A stretch of 64,000 bases of DNA from the NCBI GenBank assembly GCA_029263855.1, contig JAJUFC010000002.1:124001-188000 (forward strand), in the 5' to 3' direction. The notes below the pieces were generated by a model. That model was not told the DNA's origin and made no database searches. It saw nothing but the letters and a program-made list of their open reading frames with translations. Each line of letters begins with the position of its first letter. The first letter of the stretch is position 1. Of this stretch, positions 1-8,785 are shown piece by piece. The position numbers were made by a program, and so were the translations under genes. Source of the DNA: Candidatus Thermochlorobacteriaceae bacterium (GTDB lineage Bacteria; Bacteroidota; Chlorobiia; Chlorobiales; Thermochlorobacteraceae).

Positions 1-413
1 TCGCCTTCGGGATAATTCGTGATGATTTCTTTGAATTTGCGCTCCGCCGCCTCCAAACTCTTCAAATGAAAATACGCTTTGCCCATCAGGAGTAGCGCAT
101 TGTCGGCAAGCGCGCTGACGGGGTGCGAGGTGAGAACGATTGACGTTTTTTTGACGACGCGCTCGAAGAACTGCCTCCCCGACGCGGCGCTTTCAATCGA
201 GGGGAAAATTTCCAACGGCGCGTCTTTTTCGTATTTGAGCGCACCTTCAATCGCCCGCATGCCGCGTTGATATTCAATGCGCGCATTGTAATAGGCGTTG
301 AAAAATGCGGTGAAGTTGTGATATGCTCTTCCGACGAAACTATCGTCGTCGCGCCCGCACGACCCCAAGAGTAGCGCGGCGAGCGAAAGCATAAAAAATT
401 TTTGACGGTTCAA
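1..413 (-). CDS. TPR lipoprotein, PorW/SprE-like (partial, runs off the window)
   Basis: Only the N-terminal part is in the window; the frame is open to base 1. A TTG at 413 gives a short basic start, a hydrophobic stretch and a lipobox (LLGSC), so an outer-membrane lipoprotein is likely. An ATG at 392 and a TTG at 425 are alternative starts. After the Cys comes YHNFTAFFNAYYNARIEYQ, which matches from memory the 'HNxTAxYNxYFNA' opening of the T9SS lipoproteins PorW/SprE, followed by a TPR-like segment (ALLLMGKAYFHLKSLEAAER). A T9SS role fits the secretion-tail proteins elsewhere in the window. It could also be another TPR lipoprotein of the BamD type. Confidence 0.7.
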   Translation of the reverse strand, partial: MNRQKFFMLSLAALLLGSCGRDDDSFVGRAYHNFTAFFNAYYNARIEYQRGMRAIEGALKYEKDAPLEIFPSIESAASGRQFFERVVKKTSIVLTSHPVSALADNALLLMGKAYFHLKSLEAAERKFKEIITNYPEG

Positions 414-546
414 ATTCGTATTCAAATTGCGTGCTGATGCGCCAATCTGTTGCGTTCTAAATTCTTGCGTTGAATTGTGAAGTTATGAAATTTTCATGCG
501 GCAAGCAGTTCCAAACTTGGCACGTTTCTTTTCCAACTTTTGATGC

Positions 547-2307
547 TCAATTCAGTTTCGTCCAACCGCGCCGATTGAAATCGTAATAAATGCCTGCCGC
601 CGCAAGAACGCCAATCGCGCACAACGCCGCGCCATAAAGCCACTGCCCGAAAATGAATTTCCCAACGCCAAACAAAAACGCATACACGAGCGTCACGCCC
701 AAAAACCAATTCAAAAACAGCGAGAAGTAACCCTCGTCGGATTTCACTTCGGGAATCAGGTCTGAAATCGGCTTCCAAAACGCGCCACCGACGCGCGTGC
801 GACGATAAAAATTTTTCAAATGTTCAACGCTTTCAGGCGGCGTGAGGAAGGTTACAGCAAGCGTTGTGGCAATCGTGAATCCGACAATGTAGAAGAGTGA
901 TTCAGGGAATTGCACATCGGTGAAAGCGTAAAGGTAAGTGTAGGCTAAGAACGGCGCAACCATCGAAGTGATTTCCGACCACGCATTGAGCCGCCACCAG
1001 AACCAACGCAAAATCAGAACGAAGCCCACGCCCGCGCCGCATTGCAAAATGAATGACCACGCGCCCTCAATCGTCTTGAGCGCAAAAAACGTGATGAAAA
1101 GCGAGACGACCATCACGAGCGCCGTCATCGCTCTTGAAACCGCGACGTAGTGCGCCTCGTCTTCCTCGCGCTTGATGAAGCGTTTGTAAAAATCGTTCAA
1201 GAGATAACTCGTGCCCCAGTTCAGATGCGTGGAAAGCGTCGACATATACGCGGCAAGGAAGGCGGCGATGAGCAAACCTTTCAAGCCGCTCGGCAGAATG
1301 TCGCGCATCACCATCACGAAACCGTCTTCTTTTTGCTCCATCGGCAATGTTGGGAACATCACGACGCTGACCAGCCCGACCAAAATCCAAGGCCAAGGGC
1401 GAATGCAATAGTGCGCGATGATGAACCACAGCGTCGCAAAGAGCGAGTGTTTTTCGTCTTTCGCGCTCATCATGCGTTGGGCGACATAGCCGCCGCCGCC
1501 TGGCTCCGCTCCCGGATACCAACTCGCCCACCATTGCACGCCGATAAAGGCGATGAACGCGCCCGCGCTGAGCGCAAAAATGCCGCCTGCGTCTGCCGCA
1601 GGGGTTGAATCGGCGATGCGCGGCAGAAAACTGAACATCCAATCGGGCAGAATTTTCATCAAGCCGCCTTGCTCCGTTACCGCAGGCTGATTGAGCGCGA
1701 GAACCGCCAAAATCACGCTGCCGAGCATCGCAATCACGAATTGAACCGCGTCGGTAATGCTCACGCTCCACAATCCGCCCAAGCATGAATAGAGCGTCGT
1801 CAGCGTCGCCAACGCGAGAATCGCGAGTTCGGCGTTCATTTCGGGCAACATAATTTTGATGACTTTATACATCGCCAAGTTGACCCAACCGATGATGACG
1901 CAGTTCATCAGCAAGCCGTAATAGAGCGCTTTGAACCCGCGCAAAAATCCCGCCGCGCTTCCGCTGTAACGCAGTTCGATAAATTCAAGGTCGGTGAGAA
2001 TTTGCGCGCGTCGCCACAAGCGCGCGAAGAAGAACACCGTGAGCATTCCGCCGAAGACGAATGACCACCAAATCCAATTTCCCGCGATGCCGTTTTTGGC
2101 GACAATGCCCGCCACGGCAAGCGGCGTATCGGCGGCGAAGGTCGTGGCGACCATTCCCGTGCCCGCAATCCACCACGGCAACTTTCTGCCTGAAAGAAAA
2201 AACTCCGTCGTGCTTTCCGACGCGCGGCGGCGATACCAAATTCCAACAAGAAAACTAAACAGGAGATAAAGGGAAATGACGCTGAAATCGAGCAGTGATA
2301 AGTTCAT
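547..2307 (-). CDS. Sodium:solute symporter (SSS family)
   Basis: An integral inner-membrane transporter of about 586 residues that would couple Na+ entry to uptake of an organic solute. About 13-14 hydrophobic segments are visible. The N-terminal half has the SSS pattern, including TTFAADTPLAVAG and a Trp-rich loop (VQWWASWYPGAEPGG) around residue 270. The substrate cannot be told from sequence; the family includes sugar, amino-acid and carboxylate carriers. I chose the ATG at 2307 (MNLSLLDFSV) because the first membrane helix starts immediately after it. The frame also stays open to an ATG at 2373, but those 22 residues are basic and unlike the family. No partner gene is adjacent. Confidence 0.88.
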   Translation of the reverse strand: MNLSLLDFSVISLYLLFSFLVGIWYRRRASESTTEFFLSGRKLPWWIAGTGMVATTFAADTPLAVAGIVAKNGIAGNWIWWSFVFGGMLTVFFFARLWRRAQILTDLEFIELRYSGSAAGFLRGFKALYYGLLMNCVIIGWVNLAMYKVIKIMLPEMNAELAILALATLTTLYSCLGGLWSVSITDAVQFVIAMLGSVILAVLALNQPAVTEQGGLMKILPDWMFSFLPRIADSTPAADAGGIFALSAGAFIAFIGVQWWASWYPGAEPGGGGYVAQRMMSAKDEKHSLFATLWFIIAHYCIRPWPWILVGLVSVVMFPTLPMEQKEDGFVMVMRDILPSGLKGLLIAAFLAAYMSTLSTHLNWGTSYLLNDFYKRFIKREEDEAHYVAVSRAMTALVMVVSLFITFFALKTIEGAWSFILQCGAGVGFVLILRWFWWRLNAWSEITSMVAPFLAYTYLYAFTDVQFPESLFYIVGFTIATTLAVTFLTPPESVEHLKNFYRRTRVGGAFWKPISDLIPEVKSDEGYFSLFLNWFLGVTLVYAFLFGVGKFIFGQWLYGAALCAIGVLAAAGIYYDFNRRGWTKLN

Positions 2308-2734
2308 TGAGGCAATGCGTTTTGCTGACGAGCGCGCGTCGCTACTGACGGCGCGTTTAAGGTTGCGCGGCAATTTATTCGCAACGCATCAATTCGTCAA
2401 AACTGCGTCCGGAACTGCGCGAAAAAATGCCGTATCGCCCATTGCACGCCGCCTCACTTTATCATCGACAGCCTTCGTGCCCATCTGTCAAATTGCCTCT
2501 CCTTTTAGGAGAAGGGTTAGGGTGAGGTCAAATCGCAAAATCTGAGGTCCTAAAAGCCGAAATAACCGATTACCCCTGTAACGCCTTATTTTATCAATAC
2601 TTAAAAATTTTCGGGGGGGGGTAAAATGACATTTTTTCCTTGCATCGTGCAAAAGCCCGCCGTAACTTCTCTTTGAACCGCGCTGTTTCATTCTCGGCGC
2701 GATAGCCGTTTGTGAAACCCAAAACGCTTGCCGT
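2308..2734. other. Gene-poor 427-bp spacer with repeat debris
   Basis: No convincing gene is present. It holds a 41-bp copy of the end of the TonB receptor gene found at 6437 (2397-2437), a small hairpin-like CTCCTTTTAGGAG followed by GAAGGGTTAGGGTGAGG (about 2498-2527), a run of nine G at 2613-2621, and the 5' region of the plus-strand lipoprotein gene. The GGGTTAGGGTGAGG wording resembles dispersed palindromic repeats in many bacterial genomes, but only one copy is in this window. Confidence 0.6.
2397..2437 (-). repeat. 41-bp copy of a TonB-receptor gene 3' end (copy 1)
   Basis: Read on the minus strand this encodes IRHFFAQFRTQF and a stop, the same final residues as the receptor ending at 6437. 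The two copies match at 40 of 41 positions, counted by eye. An in-frame stop lies only a few codons upstream here, so nothing functional is encoded. It is best read as the scar of a lost receptor paralogue or of recombination between paralogues. Confidence 0.8.
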
Positions 2735-4069
2735 ATGAAGTTCGCTCGCACGCCTTTCTTGCTCTTGCTCGCGCTTTGCGTCGTTGCGCATAGTTGCAAA
2801 GAAGAACCGCCAAACGCTCCAACCCAACCACCACCGCCCTTGCTGCCACAGCCCGTCCAGACGATTGCGCTCACCGTCGTCGATAGCGCGAGCGTTGAAG
2901 CGTGGCTGAAACTCTCGATGCCCGATACGGTTAAAGAGCGACGCTATCGGCTTTACTTGAATGACTCGCTGCTCTGGCAAGCAACCCTCACAAAGCCTGA
3001 TACGCTTATACTTATAGGTCTTGCGCCCGCCACCACCTATCGCGCCAGAGCCGAACGCCTTACCACCGATACCTTCAATGTGACGGTTGATGAAAAGACC
3101 TTTCGCACCTTAGATACCACTAACCAAGACTATGTTTGGACAGTTCAAACATTTGGAATCGGTTTTGGAGGGATATTGCGAGATGTATGTGTGATAAACG
3201 ACAGTTGCATTTGGGCAGTCGGTCGCATTGACTCAGGATTGTATGATTCGCTCGGCGCGCCTATCATCTACAACGCGATGCGTTATGACGGACATCAGTG
3301 GCATTACATTCAAATCAAATATGACCAGAGCGTATTCGAGCATTTCAGCGTCATAGGGTTTGCAGAAAACGATGTGTGGCTTGCCACAGGCGGAAGGACG
3401 GCGCATTGGGACGGCAACCGTTTTACGATGGCAGTGATTGGCGGAGACAGGCAAGGAGGCATCTTGAAACTTTGGGGAACATCGTCATCAAACATCTATG
3501 CCGTTGGGGATTTAGGAACTATTGCTCACTACGACGGCACGACTTGGCGGCGAATGGAGAGCGGGACGACGGCGCATTTGGTAGACATCTACGGCACGCC
3601 CGACGGCAAGTCGGTGTGGGTCGCAGGTTATAGAAATTCTCCGTTTCAATCGTGCCTGCTTTCGTTGGAGAACGGGCAATGTCGGACGATTTGGCAGACG
3701 GGACAAACATCTCCGCCTTCTTACGCATCAGTTCTCTCGCTTTGGACATCGGGTAGCTCGGAGTTTGTGGTTTTGGGCAATGCCACGGCTCATTTTCACT
3801 CACGTCTTGCCCAGAACATCGCGCGACCTCAACAATTTCTGATGTCGGGCGGGGGATTTTGCGTTCGTGGAAATGCGCGAAACAATTTGTTTGCAGGAGG
3901 ACAAGTTGGCATCCTTTGGCACTACAATGGCGCACATTGGAAGCGTTTCGCAGATCTAAGCAGGTCATTTGATTGGTATCGCAGCATCGGCGTAGGTAAC
4001 GCGCTGGTTGTTGCGGTTGGACAGCGTGGTGGCGCGGCTCTTGTTGCTATCGGCAGAAAACAGCCTTAA
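2735..4069 (+). CDS. Lipoprotein with Fn3-like domain and beta-propeller-like repeats
   Basis: A 444-residue protein with a lipoprotein signal (hydrophobic run, lipobox AHSC, Cys21), so it is probably anchored in the outer membrane or periplasm. A Pro-rich linker (about residues 25-45) leads to a region resembling one fibronectin III domain (about 48-125, with LAPATTYRARAE). The rest contains repeated blades such as NIYAVGDLGTIAHYDGTTW and DVWLATGGRTAHWDG, typical of propeller-type cell-surface proteins. No enzyme motif is visible. The next gene begins shortly after, so the two may be co-transcribed. The precise role is unknown. Confidence 0.75.
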   Translation: MKFARTPFLLLLALCVVAHSCKEEPPNAPTQPPPPLLPQPVQTIALTVVDSASVEAWLKLSMPDTVKERRYRLYLNDSLLWQATLTKPDTLILIGLAPATTYRARAERLTTDTFNVTVDEKTFRTLDTTNQDYVWTVQTFGIGFGGILRDVCVINDSCIWAVGRIDSGLYDSLGAPIIYNAMRYDGHQWHYIQIKYDQSVFEHFSVIGFAENDVWLATGGRTAHWDGNRFTMAVIGGDRQGGILKLWGTSSSNIYAVGDLGTIAHYDGTTWRRMESGTTAHLVDIYGTPDGKSVWVAGYRNSPFQSCLLSLENGQCRTIWQTGQTSPPSYASVLSLWTSGSSEFVVLGNATAHFHSRLAQNIARPQQFLMSGGGFCVRGNARNNLFAGGQVGILWHYNGAHWKRFADLSRSFDWYRSIGVGNALVVAVGQRGGAALVAIGRKQP

Positions 4070-4099
4070 TCGTCTTTGCCAACTCGACAATATCCTTAT

Positions 4100-5917
4100 A
4101 TGAAAAACATCATTTGCCTTCAAAGCAACAGACGGTTGCTCATTGTTCTCATTCTTGTTTTGCCTGCGTGCTTTTCTCAACGGTTTGCGTTGTCTCAAAC
4201 GATTGAGTGTCAAACAGGGTTTGCCTCCCTTTCTTTTGTAAGCCCTGTTCAAGCCTTCTACACAAACAACGACACGCTCAATTATTATTACGACATGCGT
4301 CAAGAGAGGACTGTGTCGGTCAAATTACACTTGGTTCGTCGTAGCGACGGGTCGGGTGGATTAGACACCGCCCAAGTTGACCAAATTGTGCCGCTTTTGA
4401 ATGCCGCATTTTCAGGCAATTCTGATTCAAATGATACGAAGATTCGCTTCTCAAAATTGGGAGCGATTTCCGTGATTGACAGTTCTACTTTTTTCAGAAT
4501 TGACAATGAAAATGAATTACAAGCGTTATTTCAACTTAACCGCGCGCCAAACAGTCTGAACATTTATGTGGTTGAGCGCATTGATGCGTTTGGAGGCCTC
4601 GCAGGTATTGTAGAGGGCATTCCGAGCCGTGCGTTCGCGCTGAACTATTTTACCGTTCAAAATCAGACTACAACGATTGCTCACGAAGTCGGTCATTGTT
4701 TTTGGCTGTATCATACTTATCAATTTCAAGATTACATTGTAGGCGATGACACTATTAGGTTAGGAAAGGAAAGTCGCACGCGCGGTGAATCAGACTCGTG
4801 CTACAATGCCCTTCGCGCAGGTGACCAACTGCACGATACAAAAGCAGACGCAGCAGATCACCTAGGTAGTTTTCCTCCATACTGCGACGGCATCCGTCCA
4901 ATGAGCACCCCTCAACCTGATAATTTCATGAGTCAAGGAAATCAACGCTCGCGATTCACGCCGCAACAGATTGCGCGAATGCACTACATTCTTTCTTTTT
5001 ATTTGTCAGATGTGACTCAAACTCCCGTCGCTTTTGGCAACTACTATCAGTCTGAACTCATTACCAATACGCCGACTCGCCCAAGCACTTTAACAGTAAA
5101 TGAGGAAATGGTTAATTCAGGTCAAGCGCTTTCACTTTTAATTGGAAGAGAGTATTACGGTAAAACAAACCAAGAGCGATTTATTGGATATGTCAGCCCG
5201 ACGCAAGGCACATTGAACGTCAAGCATCAAAACTGGAACAGTGTATCAAATGAGTTTCGCTTATCAGAGATTTTCACAGCCAATACAGAGTTTCCAGAGC
5301 GCAGAGCAGAATTTTTGCCGTATCAGCCGGCGACGGTTCGGGCGGCGTTGATTGATGGTTTGAATTTTAATTGGGCGGGCATCGAACTGCGCGACCCGTG
5401 GCGCGTCGATTCCCAAGGCAACCAGCCAAACGCCTTCGCCTTTTATCCTTCCACTTCCAACAACACCAACGGCGTGTTTCAAGGTCAAGAGATTGAGCCG
5501 AGTCGTCCCTTCTACGCAGTGAGAGTCGGTGATACCGTTATCACATCGGGCGGCATAACGGGGGTTCGGGTGGATAGGATTCCGAATCTCACTATGCCAA
5601 TGTGGGAAGGAACAGGGGTGTCGGTTCAACAGCCTAACAGCACGGAGACGCCCGTCGTGTTCAACGCGCCCAATGCAGTAGTTTCCGCGCGCTACAAAGG
5701 GCGACTCTTATCGTCGGTGGGAGAAGCAAGAAGTCAATCGGGGTCGCAACGGCGGTTTGCTCGCGATGTTTCAAGCACGCAGGTCTTTTACCTCGTTTAT
5801 GAATCCGCAGGCAAAATCTGGCTCACCCACACCACCAACAGCGGCACGAGTTGGTCAAACGAACGCTATCTCGGCGATGGCAAAAACGCCCACCATGCAA
5901 TCGGGCTCAAAGGTTGA
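4100..5917 (+). CDS. Secreted zinc metalloprotease, M43/pappalysin-like; tail lost to a frame break
   Basis: From the ATG at 4100 (MKNIICLQ) the protein has a signal peptide. An ATG at 4076 in the same frame would put eight extra residues before it. At residues 195-205 is HEVGHCFWLYH, the HExxHxxxxxH zinc site. Further on, NFMSQGNQRSRFTPQQIARM resembles the Met-turn region of M43 proteases. A Ser/Thr-rich beta region follows, ending in a BNR-like THTTNSGTSWSNE. The frame stops at 5917, yet the T9SS sorting domain such enzymes carry begins at once in another frame (5895-6329). As read, the enzyme would be made without its secretion signal, unless a frameshift, an assembly error or coupled translation is involved. 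Confidence 0.78.
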   Translation: MKNIICLQSNRRLLIVLILVLPACFSQRFALSQTIECQTGFASLSFVSPVQAFYTNNDTLNYYYDMRQERTVSVKLHLVRRSDGSGGLDTAQVDQIVPLLNAAFSGNSDSNDTKIRFSKLGAISVIDSSTFFRIDNENELQALFQLNRAPNSLNIYVVERIDAFGGLAGIVEGIPSRAFALNYFTVQNQTTTIAHEVGHCFWLYHTYQFQDYIVGDDTIRLGKESRTRGESDSCYNALRAGDQLHDTKADAADHLGSFPPYCDGIRPMSTPQPDNFMSQGNQRSRFTPQQIARMHYILSFYLSDVTQTPVAFGNYYQSELITNTPTRPSTLTVNEEMVNSGQALSLLIGREYYGKTNQERFIGYVSPTQGTLNVKHQNWNSVSNEFRLSEIFTANTEFPERRAEFLPYQPATVRAALIDGLNFNWAGIELRDPWRVDSQGNQPNAFAFYPSTSNNTNGVFQGQEIEPSRPFYAVRVGDTVITSGGITGVRVDRIPNLTMPMWEGTGVSVQQPNSTETPVVFNAPNAVVSARYKGRLLSSVGEARSQSGSQRRFARDVSSTQVFYLVYESAGKIWLTHTTNSGTSWSNERYLGDGKNAHHAIGLKG

Positions 5918-6329
5918 GTTGCGCGTCAAAGTGTTGGGCTTCGCGATTCAAGCAAGCCACAAAGCGAGCGCGCTGAATACGATTGAACTCGTCAATGCAA
6001 GCGGCGCAAATGCAGTCGTCAATCGTTTGGGAAACCAAAGTGCGCAGGCGGTTGAAAGCGTGCCGACGAAGTTCGCGTTGCGTCAGAACTATCCCAATCC
6101 GTTCAATCCCGTTACCGTCATTCGTTATGAATTGCCGACGGCGAGCGTCGTCAAACTCCAAGTCTTTGATGTGCTGGGTCGGGTGGTGGCGACTTTGTTG
6201 AATGAAAAAAGAGACGCGGGGATTTATGAAGTTCCCTTCAACGCGGGCAGTCTTTCAAGCGGAACTTATTTTTATAGACTGCAAGCGGGAAGTTTTGTAG
6301 AGACAAAGAAGATGATGCTGGTCAAGTAA
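5895..6329 (+). pseudogene. Out-of-frame T9SS C-terminal sorting domain belonging to the preceding protease
   Basis: About 144 residues in a different frame from the metalloprotease, overlapping its last codons. An ATG at 5895 lies in this frame. It reads VELRVKVLGFAIQ, a linker, FALRQNYPNPFNPVTV, then LQVFDVLGRVVATLLNE and ends SGTYFYRLQAGSFVETKKMM plus LVK, the complete type A T9SS/Por sorting domain. It has no signal peptide of its own, so it makes sense only as the tail of the upstream protein. This points to an indel near 5885-5915. A sequencing error is possible. Confidence 0.82.
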
Positions 6330-6400
6330 CGTGGCGAAGCGGATTCTCGCCTGCGCGTGAATGACAAAGCAGATGAGTGTCCAACATAATCACAGAGGTT

Positions 6401-6423
6401 GGGGCGGGCGTTTGGCTCGCCCC
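6401..6423. terminator. Stem-loop between convergent genes
   Basis: GGGGCGGGC pairs with GGCTCGCCCC-type bases: a 9-bp stem including one G-U pair, with a loop of about five bases. It lies between the plus-strand sorting domain (ends 6329) and the minus-strand receptor (ends 6437). The T-tract is weak on both sides, so the termination role is moderately supported. Confidence 0.5.
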
Positions 6424-6436
6424 ATTTGGTTAGGTT

Positions 6437-6477
6437 TCAAAACTGCGTCCGGAACTGCGCGAAGAAATGCCGTATCG
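6437..6477 (-). repeat. 41-bp duplicated receptor 3' end (copy 2, within the intact gene)
   Basis: Direct-repeat partner of 2397-2437, with one mismatch in 41 bases. The two copies lie in the same orientation about 4.0 kb apart and bracket the propeller lipoprotein and the metalloprotease. Confidence 0.8.
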
Positions 6478-8785
6478 GCGCGGGCGTGGCGGGTTGCTCG
6501 ATGTAAGCATAGTTGAAAAGATTGCGCGCATAGAGGTTCAAGATTCCAAACGGAAGCGCGACGCCGAATCGCAAATCGTGAACATGCGCGTTGACGGTTT
6601 CATCGACGTTCAAAATCGGCGGCGTTGAAAGTCCGAAGATGAGAGGCGCGTCGGGGTTCGTCGCCGAAAAGCGTTCGATGAATCGGTAGTTCCACTCGAG
6701 CGAAAATCGCCCGTAGTTGAGTTCCGTCGTGACGTAAAGCAGTTGCGGGTTGCGGTAATAAAGCGGCGCGTTGCGCGTTTCGTCTTTGGCGTTAAGGAAC
6801 GTGTAGCCAAGCGTGATGAGCGTTGCGCGGCGATTGAAATTCAGCGTGGTTGAAAGTTCCGTTCCCAAAATTCTCGCGTTGGAAACATTCTTAAACGAGA
6901 TGCCGCCCGGCGCGAGCGTCGGCTCAATCAAATCGCGATACAAGTTGAAATACGCCGATGCGTCAATCGTGAGTTCCGAAAGAACCACGCCCGCAAACAA
7001 GTTGGTCGGACGCGAATACGAAAAGAGGTATCCAACCTCTCCGCTCATCGCGCGTTCAGGTTTGAGATTGGGATTGGGCACGATGGGCGGCGAGGCGGTC
7101 GTCGTGAATCGCTCCGTGATGGCGGGATTTCGGAACGACGTTCCAAAGTTTGTTCGTAGCGAGGCATAGTCGTCAAGCGCATAAACGAAGCCCATTTTCG
7201 GATTGACGCTAGCGATGAAGTCGCCGCTTTTGATGTCGCCCGTGAGCGAGTCGCTGATTAAAATCAAGCCGTCGGCGCGAACGCCGAAATTCGCCGTCAG
7301 TCGTTTCGTGAGCGGGAACTCGACTTGTCCGTAAGCCGCAACGCCAAAGTTCTGATGCATTCCCGTCAGGCTTGATGACACCGTCGCATATTGGACGTCG
7401 CCGCCCCAAGTCCAATTAAATTTGCTTCCAACAAGAGAAATCACTTGCAACTCCGTGCCAACGCTGTTGGCGAGCGAGCCTTGCCCTTGCGAGTCGATGA
7501 AGTTCGTGCGGTAGTATCGCCCGCGCGCAACGAGCGTGGTGCGTTGCGAGAGTTTCTTGGAATAAATCGGCGCGAGAAAGAGTTTGTCGGAATATAGTCT
7601 TGAACCCGCTTGCGAGCCATCGCGCAAGATGTTGTTGATGTCTTGCCAATAAATCGCGTTGCCTTTGCGCTCTTCGGCGAAGGTGAAGAGCGTCGTGAGG
7701 TTGGATTCGTCGGAAAGGCGATAGGCGAATTTCGTGAAGAGCCGAAGCCGCGCGAAGTCGGCGTTTTCGCGGAAGCCTTCGTCGCTACGTCGCGAGAGCG
7801 AGCCATACACGCCGAGTTTTCCGAACTGCTGTTTATGCGAGAGTTCAACGCCGTTGAAGAACTGCGCCTCGTTTGTCCAACGCCACTCGTCAAATCGCGG
7901 CGCGTCATAAACGCCGCTGTATGCGAGAACGCTCGTTTTGGTTTCGTAGGAGTTTTGCGTAACGATATTGACCGTGCCGCCAAGAGCCGACGCGCCATAG
8001 AGCGCGCTTGCCGCGCCTTTGACGACCTCGACGCGCTCGATGAAATCAGTTGGGAATGCGTCCCACTTCGCCGAGCCGTCGTCGCCTGCGAGCAATGGGA
8101 CGTTATCGATGAGAATTTGCACGCGGCTTCCGATTCCAAAACTCACGCCGCTTGAGCCGCGAATGTTGATGTCGGAGCCCGTGAAGTTCACGCCCGAAAC
8201 GAAGCGCAAGGCTTCGTCAATCGAGACGCTGTTGCGATTGGTGATGAAATCGGGGTCGAGAATGGACGTTGAAACCGAGACATCTTGAAGGCGTTGCTCG
8301 AAGCGATTTGCCGTTACGACGATTTCGCGTTGAGGCGACAGTTTTTCCTCGAGCAAGATGTCGATTTCGGTAATCGTGTCGCTTCTAATCCACACGTTTT
8401 TGAAGACGTCGGTTTTGTAGCCTTCGGCGGAGTAGGCGATGTCGTAGAGTCCGCGCGGAATGTTGCGAATGACATAGTTTCCGTTTGCGTCCGTGATTGC
8501 GCCAAGCGATGTGCCAAGCACGCGCACTTTCGCGCCGACAATCGGCTCTTGCTTTCGTCGGCGAAATTCTTTTTCGGCTTTTTCACCGGTGAGCGAATCA
8601 ACGATGATAAAGTTTTCTATGATGACTTCGCCCGAGAGCGTGAAGACTTTGCCGCGCACCGTGCCAAAGCCCGACCCACCACGCGGCTGTGCCGTGCATA
8701 GATTCGCCACACTCCACACGCACAACCCAAGCACGATTGCCTTATGCCAAAATGCTGAACAATTCTTTTGAGTATGGACTTGCAT
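6437..8785 (-). CDS. TonB-dependent outer-membrane receptor with N-terminal carboxypeptidase-like domain
   Basis: A 782-residue outer-membrane receptor for active uptake of a large or scarce ligand, energised through TonB. It has a signal peptide ending near AQP (about residue 34), then a CarboxypepD_reg-like domain (IVGAKVRVLGTSLGAITDAN, about 83-150), a plug (SIDEALRFVSGVNFTGSDI, ERVEVVKGAASALYGASALG) and a C-terminal barrel ending in aromatic QFRTQF. The ligand cannot be inferred. Neither a second SusD-like component nor a heme or siderophore operon is adjacent. Its start overlaps the end of the methyltransferase gene by 44 bases on the same strand. The last 41 bases recur at 2397-2437. 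Confidence 0.92.
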   Translation of the reverse strand: MQVHTQKNCSAFWHKAIVLGLCVWSVANLCTAQPRGGSGFGTVRGKVFTLSGEVIIENFIIVDSLTGEKAEKEFRRRKQEPIVGAKVRVLGTSLGAITDANGNYVIRNIPRGLYDIAYSAEGYKTDVFKNVWIRSDTITEIDILLEEKLSPQREIVVTANRFEQRLQDVSVSTSILDPDFITNRNSVSIDEALRFVSGVNFTGSDINIRGSSGVSFGIGSRVQILIDNVPLLAGDDGSAKWDAFPTDFIERVEVVKGAASALYGASALGGTVNIVTQNSYETKTSVLAYSGVYDAPRFDEWRWTNEAQFFNGVELSHKQQFGKLGVYGSLSRRSDEGFRENADFARLRLFTKFAYRLSDESNLTTLFTFAEERKGNAIYWQDINNILRDGSQAGSRLYSDKLFLAPIYSKKLSQRTTLVARGRYYRTNFIDSQGQGSLANSVGTELQVISLVGSKFNWTWGGDVQYATVSSSLTGMHQNFGVAAYGQVEFPLTKRLTANFGVRADGLILISDSLTGDIKSGDFIASVNPKMGFVYALDDYASLRTNFGTSFRNPAITERFTTTASPPIVPNPNLKPERAMSGEVGYLFSYSRPTNLFAGVVLSELTIDASAYFNLYRDLIEPTLAPGGISFKNVSNARILGTELSTTLNFNRRATLITLGYTFLNAKDETRNAPLYYRNPQLLYVTTELNYGRFSLEWNYRFIERFSATNPDAPLIFGLSTPPILNVDETVNAHVHDLRFGVALPFGILNLYARNLFNYAYIEQPATPAPIRHFFAQFRTQF

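Noticed and set aside
2498-2527. Mobile MITE-like element at the GGGTTAGGGTGAGG segment
   Set aside because: Only one copy seen, with no terminal repeats or target duplication, so it cannot be supported from this window.
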